From NCBI RefSeq assembly GCF_001270495.1, contig NZ_LGUR01000201.1, positions 62,001 to 126,000 of the forward strand: a DNA stretch of 64,000 nucleotides, in the 5' to 3' direction. Below are positions 44,628 through 54,371 of the stretch, piece by piece. This DNA is from Streptomyces viridochromogenes. GTDB lineage: Bacteria > Actinomycetota > Actinomycetes > Streptomycetales > Streptomycetaceae. The position numbers were made by a program, and so were the translations under genes. The notes under the pieces are model-generated. The model ran no database searches, was not told the DNA's origin, and saw only the letters and a program-made list of their open reading frames with translations. Position 1 is the stretch's first letter; the number at the start of each line of letters is the position of its first letter.

Positions 44628-45391
44628 GTCCGACTCCTCGTATCCTGCGACCGCCACGCCGGGCTGGTGGTGAGAGGCCAGGCTCGCCGGTTCAACAGGC
44701 CGAGTGAAGCTGGATGGTCATCGTGTCAACCTCTCGTAAGAATTGGGCCGGACCTTCCCGCCTCAGCTACGTCCAGCCGAACGTGCAGGTGTGCACCGCG
44801 CACTGGACCGGGGGTAAAGGGCCGTTGGTCTTGTCCGATCAGAGGAAGACGGGAATTCTCCGGTGACCGTGGTTGCGTCAGGGCCGCCCGCGACGGCAAG
44901 GATGTCGTGCACCTGGCTGAGTCCTGGCCGTGTTCGTCGCTGCGAGAGCCTCCTGGCGTGAGCGTCGTAGTGAGATCGAACCCTGTCGCAGCCGCTCGCC
45001 GTCGTGAGGTGCTGTCTCGCTCCGGGGGGGCCGTCAAACAGCACCCCCGAAGTCATCGGTCGGTGCGGTGAGTTCTTACGAGAAGCTGACGTGGCGACAC
45101 AAATCCTCCGTCGCGGCAGTCCCACGGGCAACTCTGGTTCCTGGACAAAGGGATCGACGGATGCGTCGAGAGCAGCAGGGGCCGCAAGCGAAGGGACCAA
45201 GCACCCTCGACGGTCCGTGCCGAGGCGTGCGGAGCACCCCGAGTCGCGGACGCCCGGCCTTGCACGACGACCGACTGGCCCTTCGTCGACAACAGGCCCC
45301 ACGGCGGGGCCGACAGGCAGGACATCGCTTCCTTCTGGCGCGACTCGCCTCGTGAAGTGGTGTTCCACCCAGAAGAGTTCGGAGGAAAACC
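44628..45391. other. Long upstream region of the DUF1996 gene
   Basis: 760 bases with no frame that has a motif or believable start. GGAGGAAAACC lies directly before the 45392 start. The rest may be regulatory or decayed. Confidence 0.4.
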
Positions 45392-46915
45392 ATGCGGCGC
45401 AACACGCGCAAACGATCGAAGACCACGGGCGGTAAGGTCCTTGCCGCCGTCACGGCTGTCACACTCGGAGCAGGCGGGCTGGTGATCGTGAACGTGTACG
45501 CCTCGGCCCACGAGACGTCAGGCGGCAACACCGTCAAACGGTCGTCTCAGGGTGGGACCGGCCAAGCCGCGGCCTCGGAGGCGTTCACCATTGAATGCCC
45601 CGACGTCGGTGGCCGGCTGCAGCAGGTGCCGGACCAGGCCAGGGGGGAGGTCGACAAGCAACTTGCTTTGCTGGACAGCCAGATTTCGGAGGCCTATCAG
45701 AGGCTGCAGAGTTCGACCCGGGCCATACAGCAGGACAGCAACTTCGCCAACAACGCGATCATGGGGCCCCTGAAGGACAAACGGGTCGCGACGATCGACC
45801 GAATCTCTATTGCCATCGGCAGGGTGGGGAACAGGCCGCAGGGCCTTGAGTCAATGGCCGCCTGTACGCTGCGCGCTTCCGGCAACCAGAGCGACGTCGG
45901 CAACAACCAGGACGGCAGCCAGGGGCAGGGCCAGGAGAACGGTCAGGGAGAAGGACAGGGCAACGGTCAGGGGCAGTCCGCCGGTGGCGGACAGGCAGGC
46001 AACGGGCCTGTCGCCGCCGACTTCGTCGACATCACCGCGGTCCAACCCAACGTGACAGCATCCCGAGCGTCGCAGGAGGCCTCGCGGGGGACCTTCACGA
46101 CCCAGTGCGGGGTGAACGAGAACCAGCTGTACAACAGCGACAACGTCATCGTCGCGCCCGGTGTGGACAACGGTGCTCATCACACGCATGACTACGTCGG
46201 CAACCAGGCGAACGACGCGTTCGCCGACAACGACGACTTCGCGGGCGGCGAGACGACATGCCAGAACCGGGGTGACAGGTCGTCCTACTACTGGCCGGTC
46301 CTCCGGCTGCAGGACGGCACCGAGGAATTCGACGCCGAGCAACAGGGCGGCGGCGCCGAGGGCAATGCCGGCAAGATCCTCACCGCATCCGAGGTGACCC
46401 TGGAGTACGTGGGCAACGCGAGCGGCAAGGTCGTGGCCATGCCCAAGTTCCTGCGGATCATCACCGGTGATGCCAAGGCGTTCACCAATGGCACCGCGAA
46501 CGCCAACGCGGCGTGGAGCTGCACCGGCTTCGAGGACCGCCAGCTGACGGACAAGTACCCGGTCTGTCCCCAGGGCAGCAGCTTGGTCCGGACGTCCAAG
46601 TTCCAGAGCTGCTGGGACGGCCAGAACGTCGACAGCGCCAACCACCGCGCCCACGTCGCCTTCGCCGATCCGAACACGGGCGCCTGTCCGAGTGGCTTCA
46701 AGGCCATTCCGCAGCTCGTACAGCGTCTGGTCTACGACGTGGACGCACCCAGCCTGAACGACAACGGCCAGTCCAGCCCGTTCTACGCGGTGGACGGCTT
46801 CCCGGAGCAGATGCACAAACCGATCACGGACCACGGTGACTTCGTCAACGTCTTTGACGAGCAGCTGATGAACGAGATGGTCCAGTGCATCAACACCGGC
46901 CGCCAGTGCCAGTGA
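45392..46915 (+). CDS. Secreted DUF1996 domain protein
   Basis: 507 aa exported protein. The signal region is [20 protein letters not shown] (residues 15-34) after a basic N terminus. A helical segment (about 65-150) is followed by a Gln/Gly/Asn-rich linker (about 170-205, repeated GQGxGN units). The DUF1996 domain then runs to the end: [70 protein letters not shown] and PLNxH-like stretches replaced by DHGDFVNVF. Six or more cysteines suggest disulfides. DUF1996 occurs in fungal and actinobacterial secreted proteins, some with carbohydrate or stress links; function unknown. GGAGG lies 8 bases before the ATG. Confidence 0.85.
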   Translation: MRRNTRKRSKTTGGKVLAAVTAVTLGAGGLVIVNVYASAHETSGGNTVKRSSQGGTGQAAASEAFTIECPDVGGRLQQVPDQARGEVDKQLALLDSQISEAYQRLQSSTRAIQQDSNFANNAIMGPLKDKRVATIDRISIAIGRVGNRPQGLESMAACTLRASGNQSDVGNNQDGSQGQGQENGQGEGQGNGQGQSAGGGQAGNGPVAADFVDITAVQPNVTASRASQEASRGTFTTQCGVNENQLYNSDNVIVAPGVDNGAHHTHDYVGNQANDAFADNDDFAGGETTCQNRGDRSSYYWPVLRLQDGTEEFDAEQQGGGAEGNAGKILTASEVTLEYVGNASGKVVAMPKFLRIITGDAKAFTNGTANANAAWSCTGFEDRQLTDKYPVCPQGSSLVRTSKFQSCWDGQNVDSANHRAHVAFADPNTGACPSGFKAIPQLVQRLVYDVDAPSLNDNGQSSPFYAVDGFPEQMHKPITDHGDFVNVFDEQLMNEMVQCINTGRQCQ

Positions 46916-47029
46916 TGTCACCACATTCAGCTCTTGTCAGGGCCCTCGGCGACCGCAGGTAAACGTCCACGACTGAGACCGAGACGCGTCGGCGACGGGT
47001 GTACGAAACCCGTCGCCCGGCGAGTTGCT

Positions 47030-47227
47030 TCAGTCAGATGCTTGGCCGGGGTCATGCCCGGCAGTTGGTCGCGCCGCAGCGCCCGGCCTCGGCCTATGCG
47101 GCGGGGTTGAGGGCGAAGGGAAGGATTGCGTCGGCCATCGCGCCGAGCCGGTGCCCCGGCGGATGATCTGCAGCAGGCGCTGTCCCTCATCGCGGTCGAT
47201 CTCGCGGATCCGCACTGGCTCTGCCAC
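47030..47227 (-). mobile_element. IS630-type transposase N-terminal fragment
   Basis: GTG at 47227 begins VAEPVRIREIDRDEGQRLLQ then IIRRGTGS. After a frame slip, QLPGMTPAKHLTEA follows, the first helix-turn-helix of IS630-type transposases (AEPVRVRxLTxxEGQxLxxIVRRG). Catalytic parts are absent. The flank 46916-47029 is empty. Confidence 0.65.
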
Positions 47228-47294
47228 CGGCACAGTCTTTCGGGAGGAGGAGGCGTCCGGGTGCAGAACGGGCGAGGTGCCTGCGGGTGCGGTG

Positions 47295-47807
47295 TCAGGC
47301 CAACATCTCCCGGAGCCAGGCCCTTTCGGCGTGGCTGGTGGCGCGGGCGATGGTGAGCATGCCGCGCCGGTAGGGGTCGTCGGTGTCGTCGGCGCCCAGT
47401 AGGCGGTCACCGTCGTGAAAGAAGCTCGCGGGCTGTTCCAGGAAATCAAGTCGCCGACGCAGTACCGCGTGCTGGTCAGCGGTGTCGGGCAGGTGAGACA
47501 GGAAAGCCAGGACCGTGAAGTATCGGGTGCTGTCACTGACGTCCAGGCCGTTGGCATCCCGCAGTCGGCGCAGCAGCTCGCAGTGGCCGGCATTGGTCAG
47601 GCTCAGGGTGTGCCGCTGAGCGGCCGAGGAGCCCGGTTCGGTCCGCCGGTCGAGCAATCCGGCGCTGACCAGCCGGTTGATCGCCGGGTAGAGGCTGCCG
47701 TCGCTGACCGGTCGGGCATGGCCAGACAAGTGCTCTATCCGGTGGCGCAGTTGATAGCCGTGAAGCGATCCCTCGGCCAGGAATCCCAGGATCGCGAGTT
47801 CGAGCAT
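47295..47807 (-). CDS. PadR family transcriptional regulator
   Basis: 170 aa. The N-terminal winged helix is MLELAILGFLAEGSLHGYQL with GSLYPAINRLVSAGLLDRRT, diagnostic of PadR, followed by a helical dimerisation tail of the Vir/PadR-s2 type ending ATSHAERAWLREMLA. The ATG at 47807 is used because it begins at the conserved PadR residue; an in-frame ATG at 47825 adds six residues. It is divergent from an isochorismatase-family hydrolase, with a palindrome between them, so it probably represses that gene and itself. Confidence 0.87.
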   Translation of the reverse strand: MLELAILGFLAEGSLHGYQLRHRIEHLSGHARPVSDGSLYPAINRLVSAGLLDRRTEPGSSAAQRHTLSLTNAGHCELLRRLRDANGLDVSDSTRYFTVLAFLSHLPDTADQHAVLRRRLDFLEQPASFFHDGDRLLGADDTDDPYRRGMLTIARATSHAERAWLREMLA

Positions 47808-47824
47808 GCTGCTACTCTCGCACA

Positions 47825-47848
47825 TCGAAACGAGGTACCTCGAATCGA
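47825..47848. promoter_or_regulatory. Palindromic operator between padR and the hydrolase gene
   Basis: The core CGAGGTACCTCG (47831-47842) is a perfect 12-bp palindrome, extended by TCGAAA and AATCGA flanks. It lies within 15 bases of the hydrolase start and overlaps the longer padR start, the right place for PadR repression. Confidence 0.65.
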
Positions 47849-47861
47849 GGCAGGAGTCCGG

Positions 47862-48521
47862 ATGACATACACCGAGGAATGGGTGATCACACGGGCGCGC
47901 AACGCATACGAGCGTGGCCGGGCATCGTTCGACATACGGCCTGAACGGGCGGCACTGCTGGTGATCGACATGCAAGACGAATTCGTCCGGCCCGGCTGGA
48001 GTCCCTACTGGGTGCCCGCAGCCACCCGGATGGCGCCCCGGTTGCACCGACTGGTCGAAGAATGCCGGGCGACCTCCGTCCCGGTGATCTGGACCATCTT
48101 CGACGACACCCATCTCGGACTGGACCGGCCGCACGCCTTGCGGTTCCTCCCGCATGCCGACACCGACTGGCGCCGACCGGGCCCTGCCGAGGTGTGGGCC
48201 CCGATGGGCCGCCGCCCCGACGAGGCCGTCATCCGCAAGCCCTCCTACGGGGCGTTCTACGACACCCCGCTCGATACGATGCTGCGTAACCTTGGCCGCG
48301 ACACGGTCATCGTCACGGGAACGCTCACCAACTACTGCTGCGGCACCACGGCCCGGCAGGCATACGAACGTGGCTACAAGGTCGTCTTCGGCTCCGATGT
48401 CACGGCAACCGACGACGAGTCCCGGCAAGAACCTGAACTCGCAGTCCTGCGCAAGGGTTTCGCCCTCGTGCTGAGCGCAGAAGAGATCACCAACCGACTG
48501 ACCTCAGCCACCCCGGCATGA
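47862..48521 (+). CDS. Isochorismatase-family cysteine hydrolase
   Basis: 219 aa. The catalytic triad D36 (LLVIDMQDEF), K126 (IRKPSYGAF) and C159 (TGTLTNYCCGTT) is complete. The family cleaves isochorismate, nicotinamide, N-carbamoyl or similar amides. RPGWSPYWVP and THLGLDRPHALRF may shape the pocket. CAGGAG lies 6 bases before the ATG. Control by the divergent PadR suggests induction by a small aromatic or amide, by analogy. No pathway partners adjoin, so the substrate is open. Confidence 0.85.
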   Translation: MTYTEEWVITRARNAYERGRASFDIRPERAALLVIDMQDEFVRPGWSPYWVPAATRMAPRLHRLVEECRATSVPVIWTIFDDTHLGLDRPHALRFLPHADTDWRRPGPAEVWAPMGRRPDEAVIRKPSYGAFYDTPLDTMLRNLGRDTVIVTGTLTNYCCGTTARQAYERGYKVVFGSDVTATDDESRQEPELAVLRKGFALVLSAEEITNRLTSATPA

Positions 48522-48759
48522 GAGGACGAACAGCGGGCGAACTATGCCTGATGCGGCACTAGGCGCTGTGAGACCGGGTTCTGCGAACGAGTCCGGGATC
48601 GGCGGAGGTTTGGCGGCCCGCTCTTGATCTTGCTCGCGCAAAGGACCGTTTGTGAGAGTAACCGCGTGTGTCAGTCTCCGAAGTCGGCTGCGCAGATGAC
48701 TGGAGTCAGGTGCACTGAGCACCGCCTCCGATCGTGGGCCGCCGGCCCCTGTCGGCTGC

Positions 48760-49437
48760 TCAGTCAGGTGGGGCGGCTCGGTCGATGACCCGATATCCCA
48801 CGCCGGGTTTGGTGGCGATGACCGGAGGGTCGCCGAGTTTGCGGCGCAGGCGGCTGATGGTCACCGTGACCGTGTTGGTGAACGGGTCGGCGTGCTCGTC
48901 CCAGACCTGTTCGAGGAGGCCTTCCGCGCTGAGGAAGGCGGGGCTCGCGTTCAGGAGGGCTTCGAGTACCGCGAATTCCTTGACAGAGAGGTCGAGTTGG
49001 CGGCCGTCGCGGCTGGCGGTGCGGCGCATCGGGTCGAGTTCGATGCCCGCCGCGCTCAGGGTGCGGGACCGGGCGGCGGGGCGACGGCGGTCCAGGGCGC
49101 GGATGCGCAGGACGAGTTCGGGAAAGTGGAAGGGCTTGGCGAGGTAGTCGTCAGCACCCAGGGTCAGGCCGCTGACGCGGTCGCCGGGTGAGTCGGCGGC
49201 GGTCAGCATCAGGACCATCACGCGGTCGTCCCGCTCCGTGATCATCTGGCAGAGAGTGTCGCCGTGGATGCCTGGCAGGTCGCGGTCGAGCACGACGACG
49301 CCGTACGCGTTGACGTCCAGCTTGGCCGCGGCGTCGAGCCCGTCGTGGGCCACGTCTACGGCCATGCCCTGGTCGCGCAGTCCCTCGGCGATGACTTCGG
49401 CGAGAGGGCGGGCGTCCTCGACCACCAGGACTCTCAA
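48760..49437 (-). CDS. OmpR-type response regulator
   Basis: 225 aa. The receiver has VLVVEDARPLAEVI, acceptor Asp in VVVLDRDLPGIHG and Lys in YLAKPFHFPEL. The winged-helix output domain has LSVKEFAVLEALLNASPAFL and TVTVTISRLRRKLGDPPVIA, ending KPGVGYRVID. The start is TTG at 49437, overlapping the kinase stop (TTGA), so it is translationally coupled behind the kinase. The pair lies divergent from an ABC exporter operon that it likely controls. The 238 bases downstream (48522-48759) hold no gene. Confidence 0.88.
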   Translation of the reverse strand: MRVLVVEDARPLAEVIAEGLRDQGMAVDVAHDGLDAAAKLDVNAYGVVVLDRDLPGIHGDTLCQMITERDDRVMVLMLTAADSPGDRVSGLTLGADDYLAKPFHFPELVLRIRALDRRRPAARSRTLSAAGIELDPMRRTASRDGRQLDLSVKEFAVLEALLNASPAFLSAEGLLEQVWDEHADPFTNTVTVTISRLRRKLGDPPVIATKPGVGYRVIDRAAPPD

Positions 49438-50687
49438 CGCGCCACGCCCGTCTCTGAGTTGGGGGCTTCCGCCGTCACCCTGCCGTCCGCACGGGGGAGG
49501 GTGATGGTCACGCGCAGGCCGCCCTCGGGGCGGGCGCGCAGGTCCAGGGTGCCGTGGTGGGCCTGGGTGATGGCCGCGACGATGGAGAGGCCGAGGCCGC
49601 TGCCCTGGCCGGTGCCGGTCCGGTCGGCGCCAAGGCGGCGGAAGGGTTGCGCGAGGTCCGCCACTCGCCACTGGTCAAGGACCGGCCCGCTGGACTCGAC
49701 GACGAGGGACACTGCGCCCGCGTCGTCTCTTTCGGCCCGTACCGCGACACTGATCCAGCCCCCCGGGCCGTTGTGCGCGATCGCGTTGTCGACCACGTTG
49801 TCGGCCACGCGGCGCAGCAGCGTCTGGCTGCCCCACACCCACGCGGAGTCGTCGATCCGGTTTTCGCGCACGGTCAGGCCCTTGGCCGTGATGTCCTTTG
49901 CCCGTCCGGTCAGGGCGGTCAGCGCGAGTTGGCCGAGGGCGAGGCGCACCGAGTCGGTGAACTCGCCGTGCTGGGTGCGAGCCAGGACGAGGAAACTCTC
50001 CAGCAGCCGGTCCACCTGGTCGAGTTCGGCGCGCATCCGGGCGGCCAGCGTGGCCGTGGTCTCGGGTACCGGCCCCGGCTTGGCGAGGGCCACGTCAAGG
50101 GAGGCCCGCATCGTGGTGAGCGGGGTGCGCAGCTCGTGGGAGGCGTTGGCGACGAAGAGTCGCTGGGCGTCGAAGGAGCCCTCCAGACGGCCGAGGAGGT
50201 CGTCGATGGTGTCGGCGAGGTCCTTCACCTCGTCGCCGGGGCCGCCGATGGCCAGGCGTTCGTGCAGGCTGTCGGCGGTGATCCGGCGGGTGGCCGCTGC
50301 CATCACGCGCAGCGGGCGCAGCACCCGGCCGGCGACGAACCAGCCGAGGCCGACCGAGATCACCGCCATGACGCCGAGGGCGATGGCGGAGCCGATCAGG
50401 ATCTGCCGGGACTGGGTGTCGTGCGCCTGGGTCAGCTGCTGCTCCAGCTCGTCGATGCGGCCCTGGGCCTGTGCCGCCGTGGCGGGCTGATCGGTGCCGC
50501 CATCGGGGGCGGTCTGGCTGGAGCGCGATCCGCCGGATGCCACCACGGCCGCGATGGCGAGCAGCGCCGTTCCCGACAGCAGGAACAGAGTCACGTACAA
50601 GGCGGTGAAGCGGGTGCGGGCAGTGCCACGGCGCAGGCCGAGCCGGGCAGTCAGGCCCGCGAGCCGTCGGGGCGGACCCCATTTCAT
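49434..50687 (-). CDS. Sensor histidine kinase
   Basis: 417 aa. TM1 (about residues 28-50, FTALYVTLFLLSGTALLAIA) and TM2 (about 95-120, IGSAIALGVMAVISVGLGWF) flank a short external loop of about 45 residues, so it probably senses the envelope. HAMP is followed by the phospho-acceptor His in FVANASHELRTPLT, N-box VVDNAIAHN and G-box GQGSGLGLSIVAA. The ATG at 50687 is preferred to 50693 because GGGGAG then has proper spacing. The small loop and exporter neighbour recall peptide-antibiotic sensing systems. Confidence 0.88.
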   Translation of the reverse strand: MKWGPPRRLAGLTARLGLRRGTARTRFTALYVTLFLLSGTALLAIAAVVASGGSRSSQTAPDGGTDQPATAAQAQGRIDELEQQLTQAHDTQSRQILIGSAIALGVMAVISVGLGWFVAGRVLRPLRVMAAATRRITADSLHERLAIGGPGDEVKDLADTIDDLLGRLEGSFDAQRLFVANASHELRTPLTTMRASLDVALAKPGPVPETTATLAARMRAELDQVDRLLESFLVLARTQHGEFTDSVRLALGQLALTALTGRAKDITAKGLTVRENRIDDSAWVWGSQTLLRRVADNVVDNAIAHNGPGGWISVAVRAERDDAGAVSLVVESSGPVLDQWRVADLAQPFRRLGADRTGTGQGSGLGLSIVAAITQAHHGTLDLRARPEGGLRVTITLPRADGRVTAEAPNSETGVAR

Positions 50688-50812
50688 CCGCATGCTCCCC
50701 TCTCGCCACCGCATCAGGACACGTACCAGGCCAGGCTAAGCCGAGGCGCCTAACAGCGAGATGACAGTGACCGTTCGACCCCTGTAACTCGCTCCGTCAC
50801 AGGGTGGGGGCC

Positions 50813-51760
50813 ATGAGCGATGAGAGTACGAAGGCGACGATCGAGGTCATTGGTCTGCGTAAACGCTTCGGGCCGCAGCTGGCCCTGGACGGTATGACGT
50901 TCACCGTGCGGCCCGGACGGGTGACCGGCTTCGTCGGCCCGAACGGCGCGGGCAAGTCCACCACCATGCGCGTGATCCTGGGCCTTGACGCGGCGGAGGA
51001 GGGAAAGGCCCTGGTCGACGGGGTGCCGTACCGCACTCTGCATTGCCCGCTTCGGCATCTAGGGGCGCTGCTCGACGCCTCCGCGCTGCAGCCGAGCCGC
51101 ACCGCCCGTAACCACCTGCTGTGGCTGGCCCACTCACAGGGCTTGTCGGCCCGGCGGGTGGACGAGGTCATAGAACAGGCCGGCCTGGGCACGGCGGCCC
51201 GGCGCAAGACCGGCGGCTTCTCGCTGGGCATGCGCCAGCGCCTGGGGATCGCGGCGGCGCTGCTGGGGGACCCGCCGGTGGTCATGCTGGACGAGCCGTT
51301 CAACGGCCTGGACCCTGACGGCATCGTGTGGATGCGCGGCTTCCTGTCGTCGCTGGCCCGGCAGGGCCGCGCCGTCCTGGTCTCCAGTCACCTGATGAGC
51401 GAACTCGAAGACACCGCGGACCATCTTGTGGTGATCGGCCGCGGCCGGGTCGTCGCGGACACCAGCGTGTCCGAGCTGCTCGCCGAGGCGGCCGGCGGCC
51501 GGGTCACCCTCCGTACCTCCGCGCCTCCGCGCGCCGCCCAGGTCCTGCACGGTGCGGGCGCCACCGTTCTCGCCACCGGCCCCGACACCCTCGGCGTCAC
51601 GGGCCTGCCCGACGAGGAGATCGTGGCCCTGCTCGCCCGGAACGGGGTGCCGTTCTCCCAGGTGTCCGCGCACCGGGCGACGCTCGAAGAGGCGTACATG
51701 GAGCTCACCCGGGACGCGGTGGAGTACCGGGGCATCCCGGCGGGGGAGGCTACGCGATGA
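50813..51760 (+). CDS. ABC exporter ATPase (drug/bacteriocin type)
   Basis: 315 aa. Walker A is GPNGAGKSTT, the signature FSLGMRQRLGIAAALL, Walker B VVMLDEPFNGLDPDG and the H-loop VSSHLMSELE. A C-terminal extension of about 90 residues is typical of DrrA/BcrA-like exporters. The ATG at 50813 is used; a GTG three codons upstream is possible. It is the first gene of an operon with two permeases (4-base overlaps) and divergent from the two-component system across 125 bases. Confidence 0.88.
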   Translation: MSDESTKATIEVIGLRKRFGPQLALDGMTFTVRPGRVTGFVGPNGAGKSTTMRVILGLDAAEEGKALVDGVPYRTLHCPLRHLGALLDASALQPSRTARNHLLWLAHSQGLSARRVDEVIEQAGLGTAARRKTGGFSLGMRQRLGIAAALLGDPPVVMLDEPFNGLDPDGIVWMRGFLSSLARQGRAVLVSSHLMSELEDTADHLVVIGRGRVVADTSVSELLAEAAGGRVTLRTSAPPRAAQVLHGAGATVLATGPDTLGVTGLPDEEIVALLARNGVPFSQVSAHRATLEEAYMELTRDAVEYRGIPAGEATR

Positions 51761-53319
51761 CGGCCACCGTCACCCCTCGCCCCTCGGCCACGAGACGCGC
51801 TGAGCAGAGTGGGTTCCTCAGGACGCTGCACGCCGAGTGGACGAAGTTCCGTACGGTACGTGGCTGGGTCCTCGCCATGGCGGGGGCGCTCCTGGTGACG
51901 ATCGTGGTCGGCCTGCTCGGCACGGCCGCCCCCGCCCCCGGCGGTCACGGCGCCGACGCCGCCTCGTACCCGAAGGGCCCCGGCGGCGAGGCCGTCAACG
52001 ACAGTTTCTACTTCGTCCACAAGACGCTCACCGGCGACGGCACCCTCACCGTTCCCCTGCGGTCGCTGACTGGTGTGGCCGACACCGGGACCGGCCAGAC
52101 GGCCCAGGGCGCCCAGTCCTGGGCGAAGGCTGGGATCATCGTGAAGGAAAGCCTCACCCAGGGAGCCCCGTACGCGGCGGTCATGGCCACCGGCGGCCAC
52201 GGTGTGCGCATGCAGTACGACTACACGCACGACACGGCGGGCCCTTCCGGCAAGGTCACCCAGGAGTCCCCGCGGTGGCTGCGCCTGGTCCGCTTCGGCG
52301 ACATCCTCACCGGTTCCTCCTCCACCGACGGCTCCCACTGGAGCGAGGTCGGCCATGCGAAGCTGCCGAGGCTTGCGCGCACCGTGCAGGCCGGGCTCTT
52401 CGCCACGTCACCGCAGGGGAAGCAGGACACCGCGGCGGGCACGGGCTTCAGCCCCGCCGTGGCCACGGGCACCTTCGGCCGCCCCGTCCTCACCGGTGGC
52501 TGGTCCCAGAGCGCGTGGAGCGGCACACAGATGGGCGGTGACGCGGGCACCTCCGGCAGCTACACGAACACCACCAAGGGCGGCTTCACCCAGACCGACG
52601 GCGGCGGGTTCACCGTGACCGGGGCCGGTGACATCGCACCGGTCGTCGGCGGGCCCGTCATGGGCGTCGGCTTCTCCGTCGAGAACTTCCTCGTCGGCAC
52701 CTTCGCCGGGCTGATCGTGGTGATCGCCGTGGGCACGGTGTTCATCACCGGCGAGTACCGGCGCGGTCTGCTGCGTACGACCATGGCGGCAACTCCCCTG
52801 CGGGGCCGGGTGCTTGGTGCCAAGGCGCTGGTGGCCGGGGGCTTCGCGTTCGCCATCGGCCTGGTGGCCGCCGCGATCACCATTCCCATCGGGGAAAGCA
52901 GCGCGCGCGGCAGGGGCTTCCGTGTCTTCCCCGTCACGTCGGCGACCGAAGTGCGCGTCGTGGTCGGCACCGGCCTGCTCTGCGCAGCCGCCGCCGTGCT
53001 CGCTCTCGGCGTCGGTGCCCTGCTGCAGCGCAGCGGCACAGCGGTCGCCCTGGTCATCGCGTCGATCGTGCTGCCCTTCCTGCTCGCCACCTCCGGCGTA
53101 CTGCCCCCGCGCGTCTCGGAGTGGCTGCTGCGGGTGACCCCGGCTGCGGGCTTCGCCATCCAGCAGACCCTGCCGCAGTACGCGCAGGTGCTCAGCGTGT
53201 ACGAGCCGTCGACCGGCTACTACCCGCTGGCGCCATGGGCCGGCCTCGCCGTGCTGTGCGGATACGCTGCGCTCGCCTTCGGTCTGGCCGTGCTGCGGCT
53301 GCGCGGGAGGGACGTATGA
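51757..53319 (+). CDS. ABC exporter permease with large extracytoplasmic domain
   Basis: 520 aa. TM1 (about 42-62, GWVLAMAGALLVTIVVGLLG) is followed by roughly 240 residues outside the membrane (about 65-300). These contain LTGVADTGTGQTAQGAQSWA, KAGIIVKESL, PRWLRLVRFGDILTGSSSTD and HWSEVG, which read like a DUF1349/concanavalin-type beta-sandwich. Then about five more membrane segments start at LVGTFAGLIVVIAVGTVFIT. ABC-2 type permeases normally have a much shorter loop, so the domain is a clear insertion. The ATG overlaps the ATPase stop by 4 bases and its own end overlaps the next permease. Confidence 0.83.
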   Translation: MTATVTPRPSATRRAEQSGFLRTLHAEWTKFRTVRGWVLAMAGALLVTIVVGLLGTAAPAPGGHGADAASYPKGPGGEAVNDSFYFVHKTLTGDGTLTVPLRSLTGVADTGTGQTAQGAQSWAKAGIIVKESLTQGAPYAAVMATGGHGVRMQYDYTHDTAGPSGKVTQESPRWLRLVRFGDILTGSSSTDGSHWSEVGHAKLPRLARTVQAGLFATSPQGKQDTAAGTGFSPAVATGTFGRPVLTGGWSQSAWSGTQMGGDAGTSGSYTNTTKGGFTQTDGGGFTVTGAGDIAPVVGGPVMGVGFSVENFLVGTFAGLIVVIAVGTVFITGEYRRGLLRTTMAATPLRGRVLGAKALVAGGFAFAIGLVAAAITIPIGESSARGRGFRVFPVTSATEVRVVVGTGLLCAAAAVLALGVGALLQRSGTAVALVIASIVLPFLLATSGVLPPRVSEWLLRVTPAAGFAIQQTLPQYAQVLSVYEPSTGYYPLAPWAGLAVLCGYAALAFGLAVLRLRGRDV

Positions 53320-54152
53320 GTCTCCTGAGAAGTGCACGACTCACGAGCACGGCTGACGGCGCGTGGCGAGGGGGCTTCGGCCGCGCCCTGCGCGCGGAGT
53401 GGACGAAGCTGCGCACCGCAGGGGACATGGGCAGGTTGCTCCTGCTCGCCGTCGCGCTGACCGTGGCCGTCGGCTGCGGCACCGCCAAGGCCGTGAAGTG
53501 CCCGGATACAGGGTGCGGCCAGGACGCCGTCAAGCTCGCCCTGACCGGCGTCACCGTCGGGCAGGCGGTCATCGCCGTCTTAGCGGTGCTGGCCGTCAGC
53601 AGCGAGTACGGCACCGGGATGATCCGCACCACGCTCACGGCGGTGCCGAACCGGCCCACCGTCCTCACCGCCAAGGCGACGGTCCTCGCCACGGCCGTCC
53701 TGATCTCCGGGACGGCTGCCGTCCTCGCCTCGCTCCTTGCCGGCCGCTACATCCTGCCCGGCAACGGATTCACCGAGGCCCACGGCTATGCCCCGCTGTC
53801 CCTGGCCGACGGCTCGACCCTGCGCGCGGCCGTGGGTTCCGTCCTCTACCTCGTCCTGATCGCCCTGATCGGTCTCGGCGTGGCGACGGCGGTGCGGGAG
53901 GCGGCGACCGCCATCGGGGTCGTGCTCGGGCTGCTCTATCTCTTCCCGGTCGTCACCCAGGTGGTCAACGACCCGGAGTGGCAGCGGCACCTCCAGCAGA
54001 TCTCGCCCATGACCGCCGGACTCGCGGTCCAAGCCACCGTCCATCTGCACGAGCTGCCCATCGGCCCATGGGCTGGCCTGGGCGTGCTCGCCATGTGGGC
54101 CGCGGCCGCGCTGCTAGTCGGTAGCCTGCTGCTGCACAGGCGCGACGCGTAG
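53316..54152 (+). CDS. ABC exporter permease (ABC-2 type)
   Basis: 278 aa with about six hydrophobic segments (LLLLAVALTVAVGCG, VIAVLAVLAVSSEYGTGMIR, AVLISGTAAVLASLLAGRYI and others). SSEYGTGMIRTTLTAVPNR is the typical cytoplasmic loop of ABC-2 exporters, also present in the partner as GEYRRGLLRTTMAATPLRG. It lacks the large external domain of the partner. Overlap of 4 bases with the preceding gene; last of the operon. Confidence 0.85.
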   Translation: MSLLRSARLTSTADGAWRGGFGRALRAEWTKLRTAGDMGRLLLLAVALTVAVGCGTAKAVKCPDTGCGQDAVKLALTGVTVGQAVIAVLAVLAVSSEYGTGMIRTTLTAVPNRPTVLTAKATVLATAVLISGTAAVLASLLAGRYILPGNGFTEAHGYAPLSLADGSTLRAAVGSVLYLVLIALIGLGVATAVREAATAIGVVLGLLYLFPVVTQVVNDPEWQRHLQQISPMTAGLAVQATVHLHELPIGPWAGLGVLAMWAAAALLVGSLLLHRRDA

Positions 54153-54371
54153 CCGAATCGAGCCGACCACGAGCGCGGCGGCCTCGGGCCGCTCCCCGGC
54201 CCGGCGCCACACCCGGTCAACGATCCAGCCGACCGGGAGCGACGCCGGGCGGGCGGGCCTTCAGGTTGCCGGCCCGGACCCACCGTCCGCCGCCGATCGG
54301 GCGGCTTCCGCCTCGGGCAGGGTGCGGGGGCCGGGCACTATGGACGCCGTGGCGGCGAGGGCGAGGGCGAG

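Noticed and set aside
45900..45990. CRISPR-like or satellite repeat
   Set aside because: The repetitive bases encode the Gln/Gly linker of the DUF1996 protein; there are no spacers.
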